A DNA stretch of 64,000 bases from Candidatus Acidiferrales bacterium (lineage in GTDB: Bacteria > Acidobacteriota > Terriglobia > Acidiferrales > UBA7541). The notes under the pieces are model-generated. The model was given only the letters and a program-made list of their open reading frames with translations. It did not search any database and was not told the DNA's origin. This document shows, one piece after another, positions 29,341 through 37,544 of this stretch (position 1 is its first letter; the number at the start of each line of letters is the position of its first letter). The position numbers were made by a program, and so were the translations under genes. The DNA is taken from the NCBI GenBank assembly GCA_035934015.1, contig DASYYH010000023.1, positions 248,001 to 312,000 on the forward strand. Direction: 5' to 3'.

Positions 29341-29703
29341 CTAGTTCTTGCGTGCCTTTTGCGCGCGATACTCAGCAGCGACTTCGACAATGGTTTTGGG
29401 CTTGCGGGTCATTGCAGCGATTCCCATTTCTACGGCTTCTTTGTAGGAAACGAACGTCGAAGGTTCATATGTTCTCGAGCCTTGTGCACTGACAATCCGA
29501 AACCTGGCGGGACTTGTAGGTCGCAGAAAACTGAATCCAAATCCTACCGACCCCCCGCTGCCACTGCCCGCAGTGCCGCCGCCCGCATAACTCAGAGCCG
29601 ACGTCGGCGAGCCTCCGCCGTTAGCATTGGCGTGCTGTTGCGCGTGGGCTGGCACAGCAAACAGCAATAGTGAGAATGCGAAAATTACGCCCTTTATGTT
29701 CAT
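29341..29703 (-). CDS. Small exported protein of unknown function
   Basis: 120 residues from MNIKGVIFAF at 29703. The N terminus is a clear signal peptide (VIFAFSLLLFAVPAHAQQ). The mature part starts with a Gly/Ser-rich linker (ANGGGSPTSALSYAGGGTAGSGSGG) followed by a short conserved-looking segment (RFRIVSAQGSRTYEPSTFVSYKEAVEMG) and a basic C terminus. The frame continues 93 codons upstream, but that part has no family look; GGAGGG sits 13-14 nt before the chosen ATG. No family recognised. It ends just downstream of the tRNA gene, on the opposite strand. Confidence 0.6.
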   Translation of the reverse strand: MNIKGVIFAFSLLLFAVPAHAQQHANANGGGSPTSALSYAGGGTAGSGSGGSVGFGFSFLRPTSPARFRIVSAQGSRTYEPSTFVSYKEAVEMGIAAMTRKPKTIVEVAAEYRAQKARKN

Positions 29704-30161
29704 CCCCGTTCTCGCCCTCCTGTAACAAGCCTCGCCACTGCTATGAACGCAGAACTCCAGAACTCGCAGGAAACTCACCGCAACGCGCCGCATACCGTTC
29801 GTAAATCTCCCAAACAGCATCTCCCGCATCGGACCATATACTTTGCCTGTCAGCGAGGCCTGCCGATAGAGAAGCATATGAGCCACCAATCTAACAGGCT
29901 GTAAAGAAAGGACATATTGGATACTTCCGAGGTCGCTTGACGCTTCGACTTCCCGCATGTTGCAAAACTTTGCTGCATGCACGGCGGGATTTTAGATTCG
30001 TTTCAGGTATACTCTGCTGCGGTTGCGAGCGCGCTTTGTGCGATGTGTTAACTCATGAGTGGAGCCTATCAGAGAGATCGGTAAACATCCACGAGAGTGA
30101 AATTTTTGATGAAGCGGCAATTCTTCCGTCCCTCGGCACTTATGGGTTGAATCCCTCGATA
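29704..30161. other. Intergenic region between divergent small genes
   Basis: 458 bp. Both strands carry upstream in-frame extensions of the flanking genes, but these have no start-site support and a non-protein-like composition. A TATACT at 30008-30013 is a possible -10 for the GNAT gene, without a good -35. Nothing else is recognised. Confidence 0.5.
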
Positions 30162-30518
30162 ATGGGTAAAAGCCACGAAGAAAACGAGCCCGTGATGGAA
30201 TCTCTGGATCATGTGACTGTGGCAAACAATGAAGAAGCTCATCGCTTTGAAGCCAGATTGGCCGGCGAAACCGCTGGTATCACCTATCGGCGCATAGGGG
30301 ATCAAATTGTGTTTCTGCATACGGAAGTGCCTGCAAAATTCGAAGGAAAAGGCGTAGCCACAAAACTGGTTCGAACCGCGCTTGATTTTGCGCGCATGAA
30401 TCATCTTCGAGTCATTCCGTTGTGCCCATTTGTGGCAAGCTACATTCGTAAGCATGCGGAGTATCAGGATCTACTCTCACAGAGCCAGCGAGATCGCCTT
30501 TTGGCCGAGCCAAATTGA
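30162..30518 (+). CDS. Small GNAT-type acetyltransferase, YjdJ-like (GCN5-related CG family)
   Basis: 118 residues from ATG 30162; a second Met at 30195 is equally possible and neither has a strong ribosome site. The core matches the short one-domain acetyltransferase family of about 90 residues: RFEARLAGETAGITYRRIG, IVFLHTEVPAKFEGKGVATKLV (acetyl-CoA loop) and VIPLCPFVASYIRKHAEYQDLL with its characteristic PLCPF. The substrate is unknown for the family. It is followed after 12 nt by a second, unrelated GNAT gene, so the two are likely one transcript. Confidence 0.85.
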   Translation: MGKSHEENEPVMESLDHVTVANNEEAHRFEARLAGETAGITYRRIGDQIVFLHTEVPAKFEGKGVATKLVRTALDFARMNHLRVIPLCPFVASYIRKHAEYQDLLSQSQRDRLLAEPN

Positions 30519-30530
30519 GGAGACGAATGG

Positions 30531-30989
30531 ATGAGTTCCACGGACGCTTTCAAAGTGAGGCCGCTGCAAATCACGGATCAGGAGGTTTGGCTGCCTCTAT
30601 GGCTCGGCTACCAGAAGTTTTACAAGGAGCAGATTCCTGAGGCAACGACTCGCATGACGTGGAGGCGCCTTCTCGATCCGCGCGAACCGATGTTTGGCGC
30701 CATCGCATTAGCTGGCGACCAGGCTGTGGGCATCGTGCACTGGATTTTTCACCGCTCCTGCTGGACCGTTGAGAATTATTGCTATCTGCAGGATCTTTTC
30801 GTCGCGGAAGACAAGCGTGGCGCAGGAATCGGACGCAAACTGATCGAACACGTATATGCCGTCGCTCGCGCGGCTAGGTGCTCGCGTGTCTATTGGTTGA
30901 CGCACGAGACGAATACGGACGCAATGCTGCTTTACGATCGCATTGCAGGGCGGTCCGGTTTCGTCCAATACAACAAAAACCTCACGTAA
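30531..30989 (+). CDS. GNAT family N-acetyltransferase
   Basis: 152 residues. The GNAT fold is recognised by the N-terminal beta strand and helix (FKVRPLQITDQEVWLPLW), strands around GAIALAGDQAVGIVHWIFH, the acetyl-CoA motif LQDLFVAEDKRGAGIGRKLIEHV (variant of Q/RxxGxG/A) and the C-terminal VYWLTHETNTDAMLLYDRI with the family Asn and Tyr. GAGGAG precedes the ATG. The substrate is not predictable. Likely co-transcribed with the upstream GNAT. Confidence 0.9.
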   Translation: MSSTDAFKVRPLQITDQEVWLPLWLGYQKFYKEQIPEATTRMTWRRLLDPREPMFGAIALAGDQAVGIVHWIFHRSCWTVENYCYLQDLFVAEDKRGAGIGRKLIEHVYAVARAARCSRVYWLTHETNTDAMLLYDRIAGRSGFVQYNKNLT

Positions 30990-31030
30990 TTTAGGCGAAT
31001 CTCAACTGCACGCTAGGAGTTTCTTAATGT

Positions 31031-31474
31031 TCATGCTCCGCTTGCACGTTGATTCTCGAGTTGCGCTGTCATCGTGATATTCGCTTTCAGGACTTTCGAG
31101 ACTGGGCAGCCAGCCTTAGCGGCTTCGGCAGCTTTCTCAAAGGCTGCTTTGTCGGCGTTGGGAATGCGAGCTTTTACGTCGAGATGAATCTTCGTGATCG
31201 AGAAACTGTCTCCCTGTTTTTCGAGCGTGACTGCAGCCGTCGTTTCAATCGTCTCTGGCTTAAGCCCCGCATTGCCGAGCTGCGCGGAGAGAGCCATGCT
31301 GAAGCATCCTGCGTGCGCCGCAGCAATCAATTCTTCTGGATTTGTTCCTTTGCCATTTTCAAATCGGGAAGTGAAAGAATAATTCGCCTTCGAGAGCACG
31401 CCGCTTTCCGTCGAAATCGTGCCGCTTCCATCGCGAAGCATACCGTTCCAGACTGCCGTTGCTTTCCTTGCCAT
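31031..31474 (-). CDS. osmC: OsmC-family peroxiredoxin
   Basis: 147 residues, the normal OsmC length. The two redox cysteines of the family are present: Cys57 in [12 protein letters not shown] and Cys123 in [25 protein letters not shown] is the diagnostic OsmC motif. The enzyme reduces organic hydroperoxides in the cytoplasm with a thiol donor. GAGGAGG precedes the ATG. It lies 94 nt downstream of the lactate permease on the same strand, so the two may share a transcript. Confidence 0.95.
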   Translation of the reverse strand: MARKATAVWNGMLRDGSGTISTESGVLSKANYSFTSRFENGKGTNPEELIAAAHAGCFSMALSAQLGNAGLKPETIETTAAVTLEKQGDSFSITKIHLDVKARIPNADKAAFEKAAEAAKAGCPVSKVLKANITMTAQLENQRASGA

Positions 31475-31568
31475 ACGTTCCTCCTCAGGACCACGCTAAT
31501 AGTCTACGGCGGGAGCCTGACTCGGCGCTACACGCTTGGGAATGCAGCCACATTTCGCAGCGCGGTGC

Positions 31569-33188
31569 TTATGGGACCATCCAGCTGAGCCAGTGGACTT
31601 GCGCAAGCGCGAGCAGGCCAATCAGTAATGCAAAAAATATACTGTGCCAGAAAGCAGAGCGAAGGACCTTGCCTTCTTCGCCGATAAGGCCGACGGTGGT
31701 GACGCCAACAGCGATATTTTGCGGCGAGATCATCTTTCCCGTAATCGCGCCGGAGGAGTTGGTCGCGGCCATCAGCACAGGATTCAAATGCAATTGGTGC
31801 GCAGCGACGACTTGCAAATTGCCAAAAAGCAGATTGCTCGCAGTATCGCTGCCGCTCAGAAAACATGCAACCCAGCCAACGTAACTGCTTAGCACTGGGA
31901 AGAAGCGTCCTGCATGAGCGACCGCAGCGCCGAGTGTGTAGGCCATGCCGGAATAATTGTAAAGATAGGCCAGCGCGACGATGAGCAGCACGGTGAGACC
32001 AGCGACGCGAAGCTGACGTAGCGTTTTTATTCCGGCGTTGGCGAACGTCTTGGGCCGCACCCGAAGGCAAAGCGCTGTGAGGATAGCCGCCGCGAGAACC
32101 GCAGTGCCAGCGGCCAGCGGCTGGAAAGAATAGCGGGCCGCGTAAGGCTGGCCATAGAGCGTAATAAGAATTGCATTGTGAAGATGCGGGATTTCGAACG
32201 TTATCTGTCCCTTCGCGAAAACCTTAAGGTACGACCACAAGACCATGACGCCGGACAGAAGAATCCACGGCAACCAGGCACTGAACGCTTCACGGGAGGA
32301 GATCGGAAAATTCTGCCGGTTGGGAGATTTCGCCGGATTCGAACTGTCTACCGCGAGGGGTTTCCAGAAACGCAGCAAAAGAACCAGTGCCGCAATCGAC
32401 GCCAATGCGGCGATGATGTCCGCGGCCCAAGGGCCCCAGAAGTTAGAGACGAAATATTGCGCAAGCGCGAAACTGATTCCTGCAACCATCGCCGCTGGCC
32501 ATGCGCGCTTCAACCCTTTGCCGCGCGCCACCACCCAAACCAGATATGCAGGCAGGATGGCTGAAAGAAAAGGAAGCTGTCTTCCCTCCATGGACGAAAG
32601 TTTCATCAGGTCGATTCCCGTCACCGCGGCCAGCGCGACGATGGGAATGCCAAGCGCGCCGAATGCCACAGGAGCAGTATCGGCGATGAGTGAAATCAAA
32701 ATGGCCCGGCGAGGCGCAAATCCCATGCCAACGAGAAGGAAAGCTGTAATCGCGACTGGGGCTCCGAAACCGGCCGTGCCTTCGAGCAGGGCGCCAAAGC
32801 AGAAAGCGACCAGAACGGCCTGGATACAAGCATCGCCGGATGCGTTCTGCGTCATCCAACGCCGGAGCGATTCAAAGTGGCCTGTTTCGACCGTCAGGTT
32901 ATACAGCCAAAGCGCGGCGAACACGATCCACATGATAGACCACAGCGCATAGATCAAGCCGTAGACGACACTCCAAAGCTCGAGCACAAACGGCATTCGC
33001 CACACGAAGATCGCCATAACACCAGCTACGACCAGCCCGCACGCGGAAGAGAAAAGACCGCTCTTGCGCAATCCCCCCATCAGCGTCAGAACAACCGCTA
33101 GCGGGACAATCGCAGCAAGAGCAGAGAGCCAAAGCGAGCCTGCCGGCTCAAGAGGTTGTGGCCAAACGAGAACGAATGAGAAAAGCAT
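31569..33188 (-). CDS. lldP: L-lactate permease (LctP family)
   Basis: 539 residues of mostly hydrophobic sequence with about 13-14 membrane segments. Family hallmarks are FCFGALLEGTAGFGAPVAITAFLL, ALGIPIVALAAVTGID, VGWVACFLSGSDTASNLLFGNLQ and AATNSSGAITGKMISPQNIAVG. It imports lactate (and glycolate in some members) with protons. No lactate dehydrogenase genes (lldD or lutABC) are nearby, so use as a carbon source is inferred from the transporter alone. No obvious ribosome site precedes the ATG. Divergent from the dGTPase gene. Confidence 0.95.
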   Translation of the reverse strand: MLFSFVLVWPQPLEPAGSLWLSALAAIVPLAVVLTLMGGLRKSGLFSSACGLVVAGVMAIFVWRMPFVLELWSVVYGLIYALWSIMWIVFAALWLYNLTVETGHFESLRRWMTQNASGDACIQAVLVAFCFGALLEGTAGFGAPVAITAFLLVGMGFAPRRAILISLIADTAPVAFGALGIPIVALAAVTGIDLMKLSSMEGRQLPFLSAILPAYLVWVVARGKGLKRAWPAAMVAGISFALAQYFVSNFWGPWAADIIAALASIAALVLLLRFWKPLAVDSSNPAKSPNRQNFPISSREAFSAWLPWILLSGVMVLWSYLKVFAKGQITFEIPHLHNAILITLYGQPYAARYSFQPLAAGTAVLAAAILTALCLRVRPKTFANAGIKTLRQLRVAGLTVLLIVALAYLYNYSGMAYTLGAAVAHAGRFFPVLSSYVGWVACFLSGSDTASNLLFGNLQVVAAHQLHLNPVLMAATNSSGAITGKMISPQNIAVGVTTVGLIGEEGKVLRSAFWHSIFFALLIGLLALAQVHWLSWMVP

Positions 33189-33286
33189 TGTGTGACCGTA
33201 AGTGCGATTGATCTCCGGCGCGGGATTCTAACATCGAAAGCGGCTAGAAACAGCGGGCATGGGAAGCGCCGCGAGGTTCCGCTACA

Positions 33287-34477
33287 ATGGCAAATATGAA
33301 TATCGCCTCGAATCTGGCTCCGTATGCCATGGACGTGCGCCAGACGCGCGGCAGGCGCCATATTGAGCCGCCGCATCCCTACCGTAACGATTATGCGCGG
33401 GACCGCGATCGCGTCGTCCATTCCCGGGCCTTCCGGCGTCTCGAGGCGAAGACGCAGGTGTTTACCACGCGCTTTTCGGATCATTTCCGCAATCGATTGA
33501 CGCACACACTCGAAGTAGCTCAGATCGCCCGAACGGTGGCAGGTGCGCTTGGTTTGAACGCAGATCTTGTCGAGGCCTTGGCTCTCGTGCACGACATTGG
33601 CCACCCTCCTTTCGGCCATGCCGGCGAGCGCCAGTTGGACCTGCGCATGCGCGAGCACGGCGACCGTTTCAATCACAATCTCCACGCGCTTTACATTGTC
33701 GAGCAGTTTGAGCAACGTTATTTGGATTTTTCGGGCCTCAACCTGACCTTTGAGGTGCGCGAAGGAATCATCAAGCACTCTCGCGATTATTCCGCTGCGG
33801 AATTTCCCGAACTCGTCGAATATCTTCTCGATCAGCGTCCTCCCCTCGAAGCCCAGCTCATCGATCTGGTTGATGAAATCGCCTATAACACGGCTGATCT
33901 GGACGACGGTTTCGAAGCTCGCTTGCTGCAACTTGATGATCTGGCTTCAGCAGTCCCTTTGTTCGACGAAGTCTATAAGGACGTCGACCGCCGCTATCCG
34001 AGCGGTCAGAAAAGACTGAAATTCAACGAAGCGCTCAAGCGAGTTCTGGACACTTTGGCCACGGACTTGATCGAGCACGCTCGCTCCGAGGTGACTGCGG
34101 CAAGAGTCGCGAGTGTCGAAGATGTCCGCCGCCAACCCAAGAGGCTTGTCAGTTTTTCAATGGGAATTGCTGCAAAGGTTATGGCGCTAAAGAGATTCCT
34201 GAGCGCGCGTCTCTACGAGAATCCGGCGATCACCGAAGATCGCGAACGTTCCGTCGCGGCTCTCGATGAGCTATTTCTCTTCTATCTGCAACATCCTGAA
34301 AAGATGCCCGCCGCCTATGCAGAAAAGACGCGCCGCGAGAAACCCCACCGCGTTGTTTGCGAGTATATCGCCGGCATGACCGATCATTATTTGTTGCAAC
34401 AGCATCAGGAGCAGATTGGTTCGTCCAAGCCTCTTGGCGCCAATTCGTTGGTTCCACCATCTCGGAATTCAAGGTAA
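33287..34477 (+). CDS. dgt: Deoxyguanosinetriphosphate triphosphohydrolase-like HD protein
   Basis: 396 residues, the size of the bacterial dGTPase-like subfamily (type 2). HD-domain residues are clear: RNRLTHTLEVAQIAR (His73) and LALVHDIGHPPFGHAGE (His102-Asp103). The opening RDRDRVVHSRAFRRLEAKTQVF is typical of the family, and DEIAYNTADLDDGFEA holds the third metal-site Asp. The enzyme hydrolyses dNTPs to deoxynucleoside and triphosphate, affecting the dNTP pool. Two Met codons 9 nt apart (33287, 33296) are both possible starts. Confidence 0.93.
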   Translation: MANMNIASNLAPYAMDVRQTRGRRHIEPPHPYRNDYARDRDRVVHSRAFRRLEAKTQVFTTRFSDHFRNRLTHTLEVAQIARTVAGALGLNADLVEALALVHDIGHPPFGHAGERQLDLRMREHGDRFNHNLHALYIVEQFEQRYLDFSGLNLTFEVREGIIKHSRDYSAAEFPELVEYLLDQRPPLEAQLIDLVDEIAYNTADLDDGFEARLLQLDDLASAVPLFDEVYKDVDRRYPSGQKRLKFNEALKRVLDTLATDLIEHARSEVTAARVASVEDVRRQPKRLVSFSMGIAAKVMALKRFLSARLYENPAITEDRERSVAALDELFLFYLQHPEKMPAAYAEKTRREKPHRVVCEYIAGMTDHYLLQQHQEQIGSSKPLGANSLVPPSRNSR

Positions 34478-34510
34478 GCCGGAGGCCTCGGCAAGAGTGG
34501 ATTTCGTTTT

Positions 34511-34539
34511 TTGCGCCGGACTCTAATTTGTGCTATTTT
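34511..34539 (+). promoter_or_regulatory. Candidate promoter of the TetR-Lnt-like pair
   Basis: TTGCGC (34511-34516), 17-nt spacer, TATTTT (34534-34539); each hexamer is 4 of 6 to consensus. Transcription would begin near 34546, immediately before the operator-like repeat at 34551. Confidence 0.4.
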
Positions 34540-34550
34540 GTGCGGATGGA

Positions 34551-34565
34551 GTATACACCGTATAC
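34551..34565. promoter_or_regulatory. Operator-like repeat directly before the TetR gene
   Basis: GTATAC, 3 nt, GTATAC: two copies of a palindromic hexamer forming a 15-bp near-symmetrical site that ends at the ATG. The form and position fit a TetR-family autoregulatory operator overlapping the leader and start codon. Confidence 0.6.
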
Positions 34566-35147
34566 ATGAGCAGAGATCGCACTGCGCAAAAAATCGCTAT
34601 TGCCGCTCGCAAACTTTTGGACGAAGAAGGAGCGGACGCGGTGACCATGCGCCGCGTCGCAAAGGCCGTGGGAATCACAGCCATGGCCATTTATCGGCAC
34701 TACCCCGACCGAGAAGGTTTGCTGAATGCCCTAGCAGACAAAGGATTCGCCGAGTTGTCTGTCCGCCTTTCACGCCGGCAATTTTCCGGCAGCGCCGAGA
34801 AACAGTTGGCGCGGATGGCAGACATCTACTTGCTGCACGCGCTCGAAAGTCCGCGACTTTTCGAGCTTATGTTTCTCAATCCGCGCAAAGGTGCCCGCCG
34901 CTATCCGCTGGACTTCAAAGCGGGTCGCTCTCCCACGGCAAATCTGATGGCGGAGGCAGTGCAAGAGGGAATGTGGAGTGGTCATTTTCGTGAGGACGAC
35001 GCCTGGGAAATCGTCTTCGAGATGGGGGCACTGTCCCACGGCCTAATCATGCTCTATTTGGGAGGACGCATTGGTACGAGGGCGCGGAGCTTTCGCGCGC
35101 TCTATCGGCGATCGTTCAAGAGGTACATCGATGGTCTTCGAAAATGA
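34566..35147 (+). CDS. TetR-family transcriptional regulator
   Basis: 193 residues from MSRDRTAQ. The N-terminal helix-turn-helix is typical: IAIAARKLLDEEGADAVTMRRVAKAVGITAMAIYRHYPDREGLLNAL (about residues 8-55). The rest is an alpha-helical ligand domain resembling the TetR C-terminal type with a helix ending RSFRALYRRSFKRYIDGL. The ligand is unknown. The longer in-frame start at 34530 would place the operator-like repeat inside the gene, so ATG 34566 is preferred, although the nearest ribosome-like GGATGGAG is about 15 nt away. It overlaps the next gene by 17 nt, so both are probably controlled together. Confidence 0.9.
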   Translation: MSRDRTAQKIAIAARKLLDEEGADAVTMRRVAKAVGITAMAIYRHYPDREGLLNALADKGFAELSVRLSRRQFSGSAEKQLARMADIYLLHALESPRLFELMFLNPRKGARRYPLDFKAGRSPTANLMAEAVQEGMWSGHFREDDAWEIVFEMGALSHGLIMLYLGGRIGTRARSFRALYRRSFKRYIDGLRK

Positions 35148-36594
35148 TCGGCGGCGCTTAGCAGCCGCATCAGTTGCAATTATATCTACGGCGGGATTGG
35201 TTTGGTTCGGCAACGGGCTCAATCCTTGGTGGCCGCTGATGTGGTTTGCGCCGTTACCCGTGCTTATTTTTGCCTCGCGTAGTTCCTCGCCGACCGCCGC
35301 CATCTCGGCGTTTCTTGCGTGGTTCGCCGGCAGTTTCACGATGTGGCGCTACCTGCATACAACTCTGGGCCTGAGTTTTGTGACGTTCGTATCCATTTTT
35401 TTCGTTGAGGCGTTTGTGTTCACGCTGGGTGTGTTGCTATTTCGCGCACTGCTCCGGCGCGGCGCGCCATGGAGCGCATTGCTGGCCTTCCCGGCGCTTT
35501 GGGTCGCCTGCGAATACGCTCATAATCTCTTTACGCCCGATGGTACGGCGGGGAGTCTTTCTTATACGCAGCTCAAGTTCTTGCCTTTTTTGCAACTTGC
35601 GTCGGTCACAGGCCCGTGGGGCCTGTCGTTTCTATTGTTGCTATTTTCCGCCGCACTTGCCATCAGGCTGTACTTGCGTCGAACTGCGCCGAGACAGGGA
35701 TTGCGTATCGTCGGCACGGGAGTAGGGATTATTGTCTTGGTCCTCATCTTTGGCGCGTTTCGCCTCGCGATGCCAATGCGAGACCAGCGGATGCGCGTCG
35801 GACTCATCGCCTCAGATCAGCCAGCCAACGTGAACGTGGCCATCGCGGGTAGCCAGACCGATCAGCTTTTCCGCGAATATGTTGCCGCGGCAGAGAGTCT
35901 AGCAGGTCGCGGAGCACAGGTTATCGTATTGCCCGAGAAACTCGGAGTCGTCGGGCCCGACAGTAAGACTGCCGACTCGATCTTCCAGTCCTCGGCTGAC
36001 AAAACCAAAGTCGTCATCGTCGTCGGTATGGTCGCTGTATCTCCACCATTGAAATATAACCAGGCCCGCGTGTACCGGGCGGCTGCTCCAGTCATGCGCT
36101 ACGATAAAGAGCATATGCTGCCCCCGTTTGAGTCGAAATTCAAGCCAGGCACGACTCTCACATTCATGCGGGAGGCTTCCGAAACTTGGGGCGTGGCAAT
36201 TTGTAAGGATATGGATTTTACCGCGCTCTCCCGGAAGTATGGCGAAGCAGGGGCAGGCCTCATGTTGGTTCCTGGTTGGGATTTCGTCATTGACGCGAGT
36301 TGGCATGGCCACATAGCAATAATGCGCGGTGTGGAGGACGGGTTCAGCATTGTTCGTGCGGCAAGAGGCGGCTACTTGACGGTCAGCGACGACCGTGGAC
36401 GCATCCTGGCGGAGACAAGAAGCGATTCTGCTCCGTTCGCGACACTCGTCGCGGATGTGCCGGTTACGCATGACGCGACTCTATATCTTCGGCTGGGAGA
36501 TTGGTTTGCGTGGCTCGCGTTCGTGATTCTGGTTTTCACGCTGGGGCGGCTTTGTAGACTGTACATGGTCCAGAGTGGCGCTCACCCATCCTGA
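35131..36594 (+). CDS. Apolipoprotein N-acyltransferase-like membrane protein with CN-hydrolase domain
   Basis: 487 residues. The N-terminal half has 6 or more membrane helices (about residues 12-205) followed by a nitrilase/CN-hydrolase domain. The catalytic triad can be assigned as Glu269 (VLPEKLGVV), Lys326 (RYDKEHMLPPFE) and Cys358 (GVAICKDMDF). This is the layout of Lnt, which adds the third acyl chain to lipoproteins. The residue after the Cys is Lys, where Lnt and nitrilases have Tyr or Trp, so it is a divergent member and may act on another substrate. The start at 35131 (after AAGAGG) overlaps the TetR stop by 17 nt. One helix (WFAWLAFVILVFTLG) closes the protein, again as in Lnt. Confidence 0.8.
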   Translation: MVFENDRRRLAAASVAIISTAGLVWFGNGLNPWWPLMWFAPLPVLIFASRSSSPTAAISAFLAWFAGSFTMWRYLHTTLGLSFVTFVSIFFVEAFVFTLGVLLFRALLRRGAPWSALLAFPALWVACEYAHNLFTPDGTAGSLSYTQLKFLPFLQLASVTGPWGLSFLLLLFSAALAIRLYLRRTAPRQGLRIVGTGVGIIVLVLIFGAFRLAMPMRDQRMRVGLIASDQPANVNVAIAGSQTDQLFREYVAAAESLAGRGAQVIVLPEKLGVVGPDSKTADSIFQSSADKTKVVIVVGMVAVSPPLKYNQARVYRAAAPVMRYDKEHMLPPFESKFKPGTTLTFMREASETWGVAICKDMDFTALSRKYGEAGAGLMLVPGWDFVIDASWHGHIAIMRGVEDGFSIVRAARGGYLTVSDDRGRILAETRSDSAPFATLVADVPVTHDATLYLRLGDWFAWLAFVILVFTLGRLCRLYMVQSGAHPS

Positions 36595-36656
36595 GAGTCT
36601 GGCTGGAAGGGTAAGTATCCGATTCGCACCATTCGTGTGGTTTCTTGGCCGTTTCC

Positions 36657-36684
36657 TTGACATTGCCTGACCGCACCTTATAAT
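36657..36684 (+). promoter_or_regulatory. Consensus sigma-70 promoter of the yceD-rpmF-plsX-fab cluster
   Basis: TTGACA (36657-36662), 16-nt spacer, TATAAT (36679-36684). Both hexamers are perfect. Transcription would begin near 36691, 25 nt before the yceD ATG. The strongest promoter seen in the window, as expected for ribosomal protein L32 and lipid synthesis genes. Confidence 0.85.
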
Positions 36685-36714
36685 GAACCTTCACTCGCAT
36701 TTTCTGGGATTTTC

Positions 36715-37248
36715 ATGTTCCTCGACGTACACGAACTGGCCACGCGCAAGATTCGCATCCGGCGAAACTATGCCCCGGGCACGCTGGATTTCCATTCCGG
36801 TGAATTCCGCCAAATCGAACCGCTGGATGTGCGTGCCACGGCGGAGCTGGTCGACAATCAGATTCGCATTTACGGCACGTTTCATACCCGGCTTGAGCTG
36901 AATTGCGCCCGCTGCCTGGAGACGGTTGTCGAGGAAGTCAGCAAGAATTTCGATCTTTTTTACAGACCCATGACCTCCATCAGCAGGGAGGAAGAAGTCC
37001 GCCTGAATCTGGATGATACGGATGTGGCATTTTTTGAGGGAGACGGGCTTTTCCTTGCCGACGTCCTCGCCGAACAGGTCAATTTGTCGCTGCCCATGAA
37101 GGTGATTTGCCGCAGTGATTGCCGCGGGCTTTGCCCGCACTGCGGGGTGAATTTGAATCAGGAAGAGTGCCGCTGCGAAACCCATGTCGCTGACCCGCGC
37201 CTGGTGCCGCTCGCACGTCTCAAGCAGGACTGGTCGAAAAAGCAATAA
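36715..37248 (+). CDS. yceD: YceD-family (DUF177) protein
   Basis: 177 residues. It has the conserved Cys cluster VICRSDCRGLCPHCGVNLNQEECRCE near the C terminus and an earlier CARC (LNCARCLETV). The neighbour is rpmF, as in most bacteria. The family is linked to 23S rRNA metabolism by genetics in E. coli and plants; the exact biochemical role is not settled. It is the first gene after a consensus promoter and lies 61 nt before rpmF. Confidence 0.93.
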   Translation: MFLDVHELATRKIRIRRNYAPGTLDFHSGEFRQIEPLDVRATAELVDNQIRIYGTFHTRLELNCARCLETVVEEVSKNFDLFYRPMTSISREEEVRLNLDDTDVAFFEGDGLFLADVLAEQVNLSLPMKVICRSDCRGLCPHCGVNLNQEECRCETHVADPRLVPLARLKQDWSKKQ

Positions 37249-37309
37249 AAAATAGTAAGATCTCAATTTGGCGGAAGGGCGCCGTGCGTCCTCCGCGCAA
37301 GGAGTTGGA

Positions 37310-37489
37310 ATGCCGAATCCAAAGCGACGTCACTCGAAGAAACGCACTAGCACGCGGCGCGCGCACGATCATCTGAAAACGCCGTCGATCGCGAAGTGTC
37401 CGCACTGCCACGAGCCGAAGCTCGCCCATCGCGCCTGCCCTCATTGCGGGTATTATAAGGGGCGGGCAGTCGTGGATACAGAAGCCTGA
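37310..37489 (+). CDS. rpmF: 50S ribosomal protein L32
   Basis: 59 residues beginning MPNPKRRHSKKRTSTRRAHD, the standard L32 start. Two CxxC pairs (CPHCHEPK and CPHCGYYKGR) show the zinc-binding C+ form. ATG 37310 follows AAGGAG; the longer frame from 37268 is not needed. Component of the large ribosomal subunit. Confidence 0.98.
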   Translation: MPNPKRRHSKKRTSTRRAHDHLKTPSIAKCPHCHEPKLAHRACPHCGYYKGRAVVDTEA

Positions 37490-37511
37490 TCCCCGAGATT
37501 GGGGATCTCGG
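37489..37511 (+). promoter_or_regulatory. Two mutually exclusive hairpins between rpmF and plsX
   Basis: ATCCCC (37489-37494) can pair with GGGGAT (37501-37506) around GAGATT. Alternatively CCGAGAT (37493-37499) pairs with ATCTCGG (37505-37511) around TGGGG. The two stems share bases and cannot coexist. No T-run follows, so this is not a simple terminator. It could tune read-through, stability or plsX translation. Confidence 0.4.
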
Positions 37512-37544
37512 AGTCTCCTAGTCAATTTGAGCGGGTGCGAGCCG

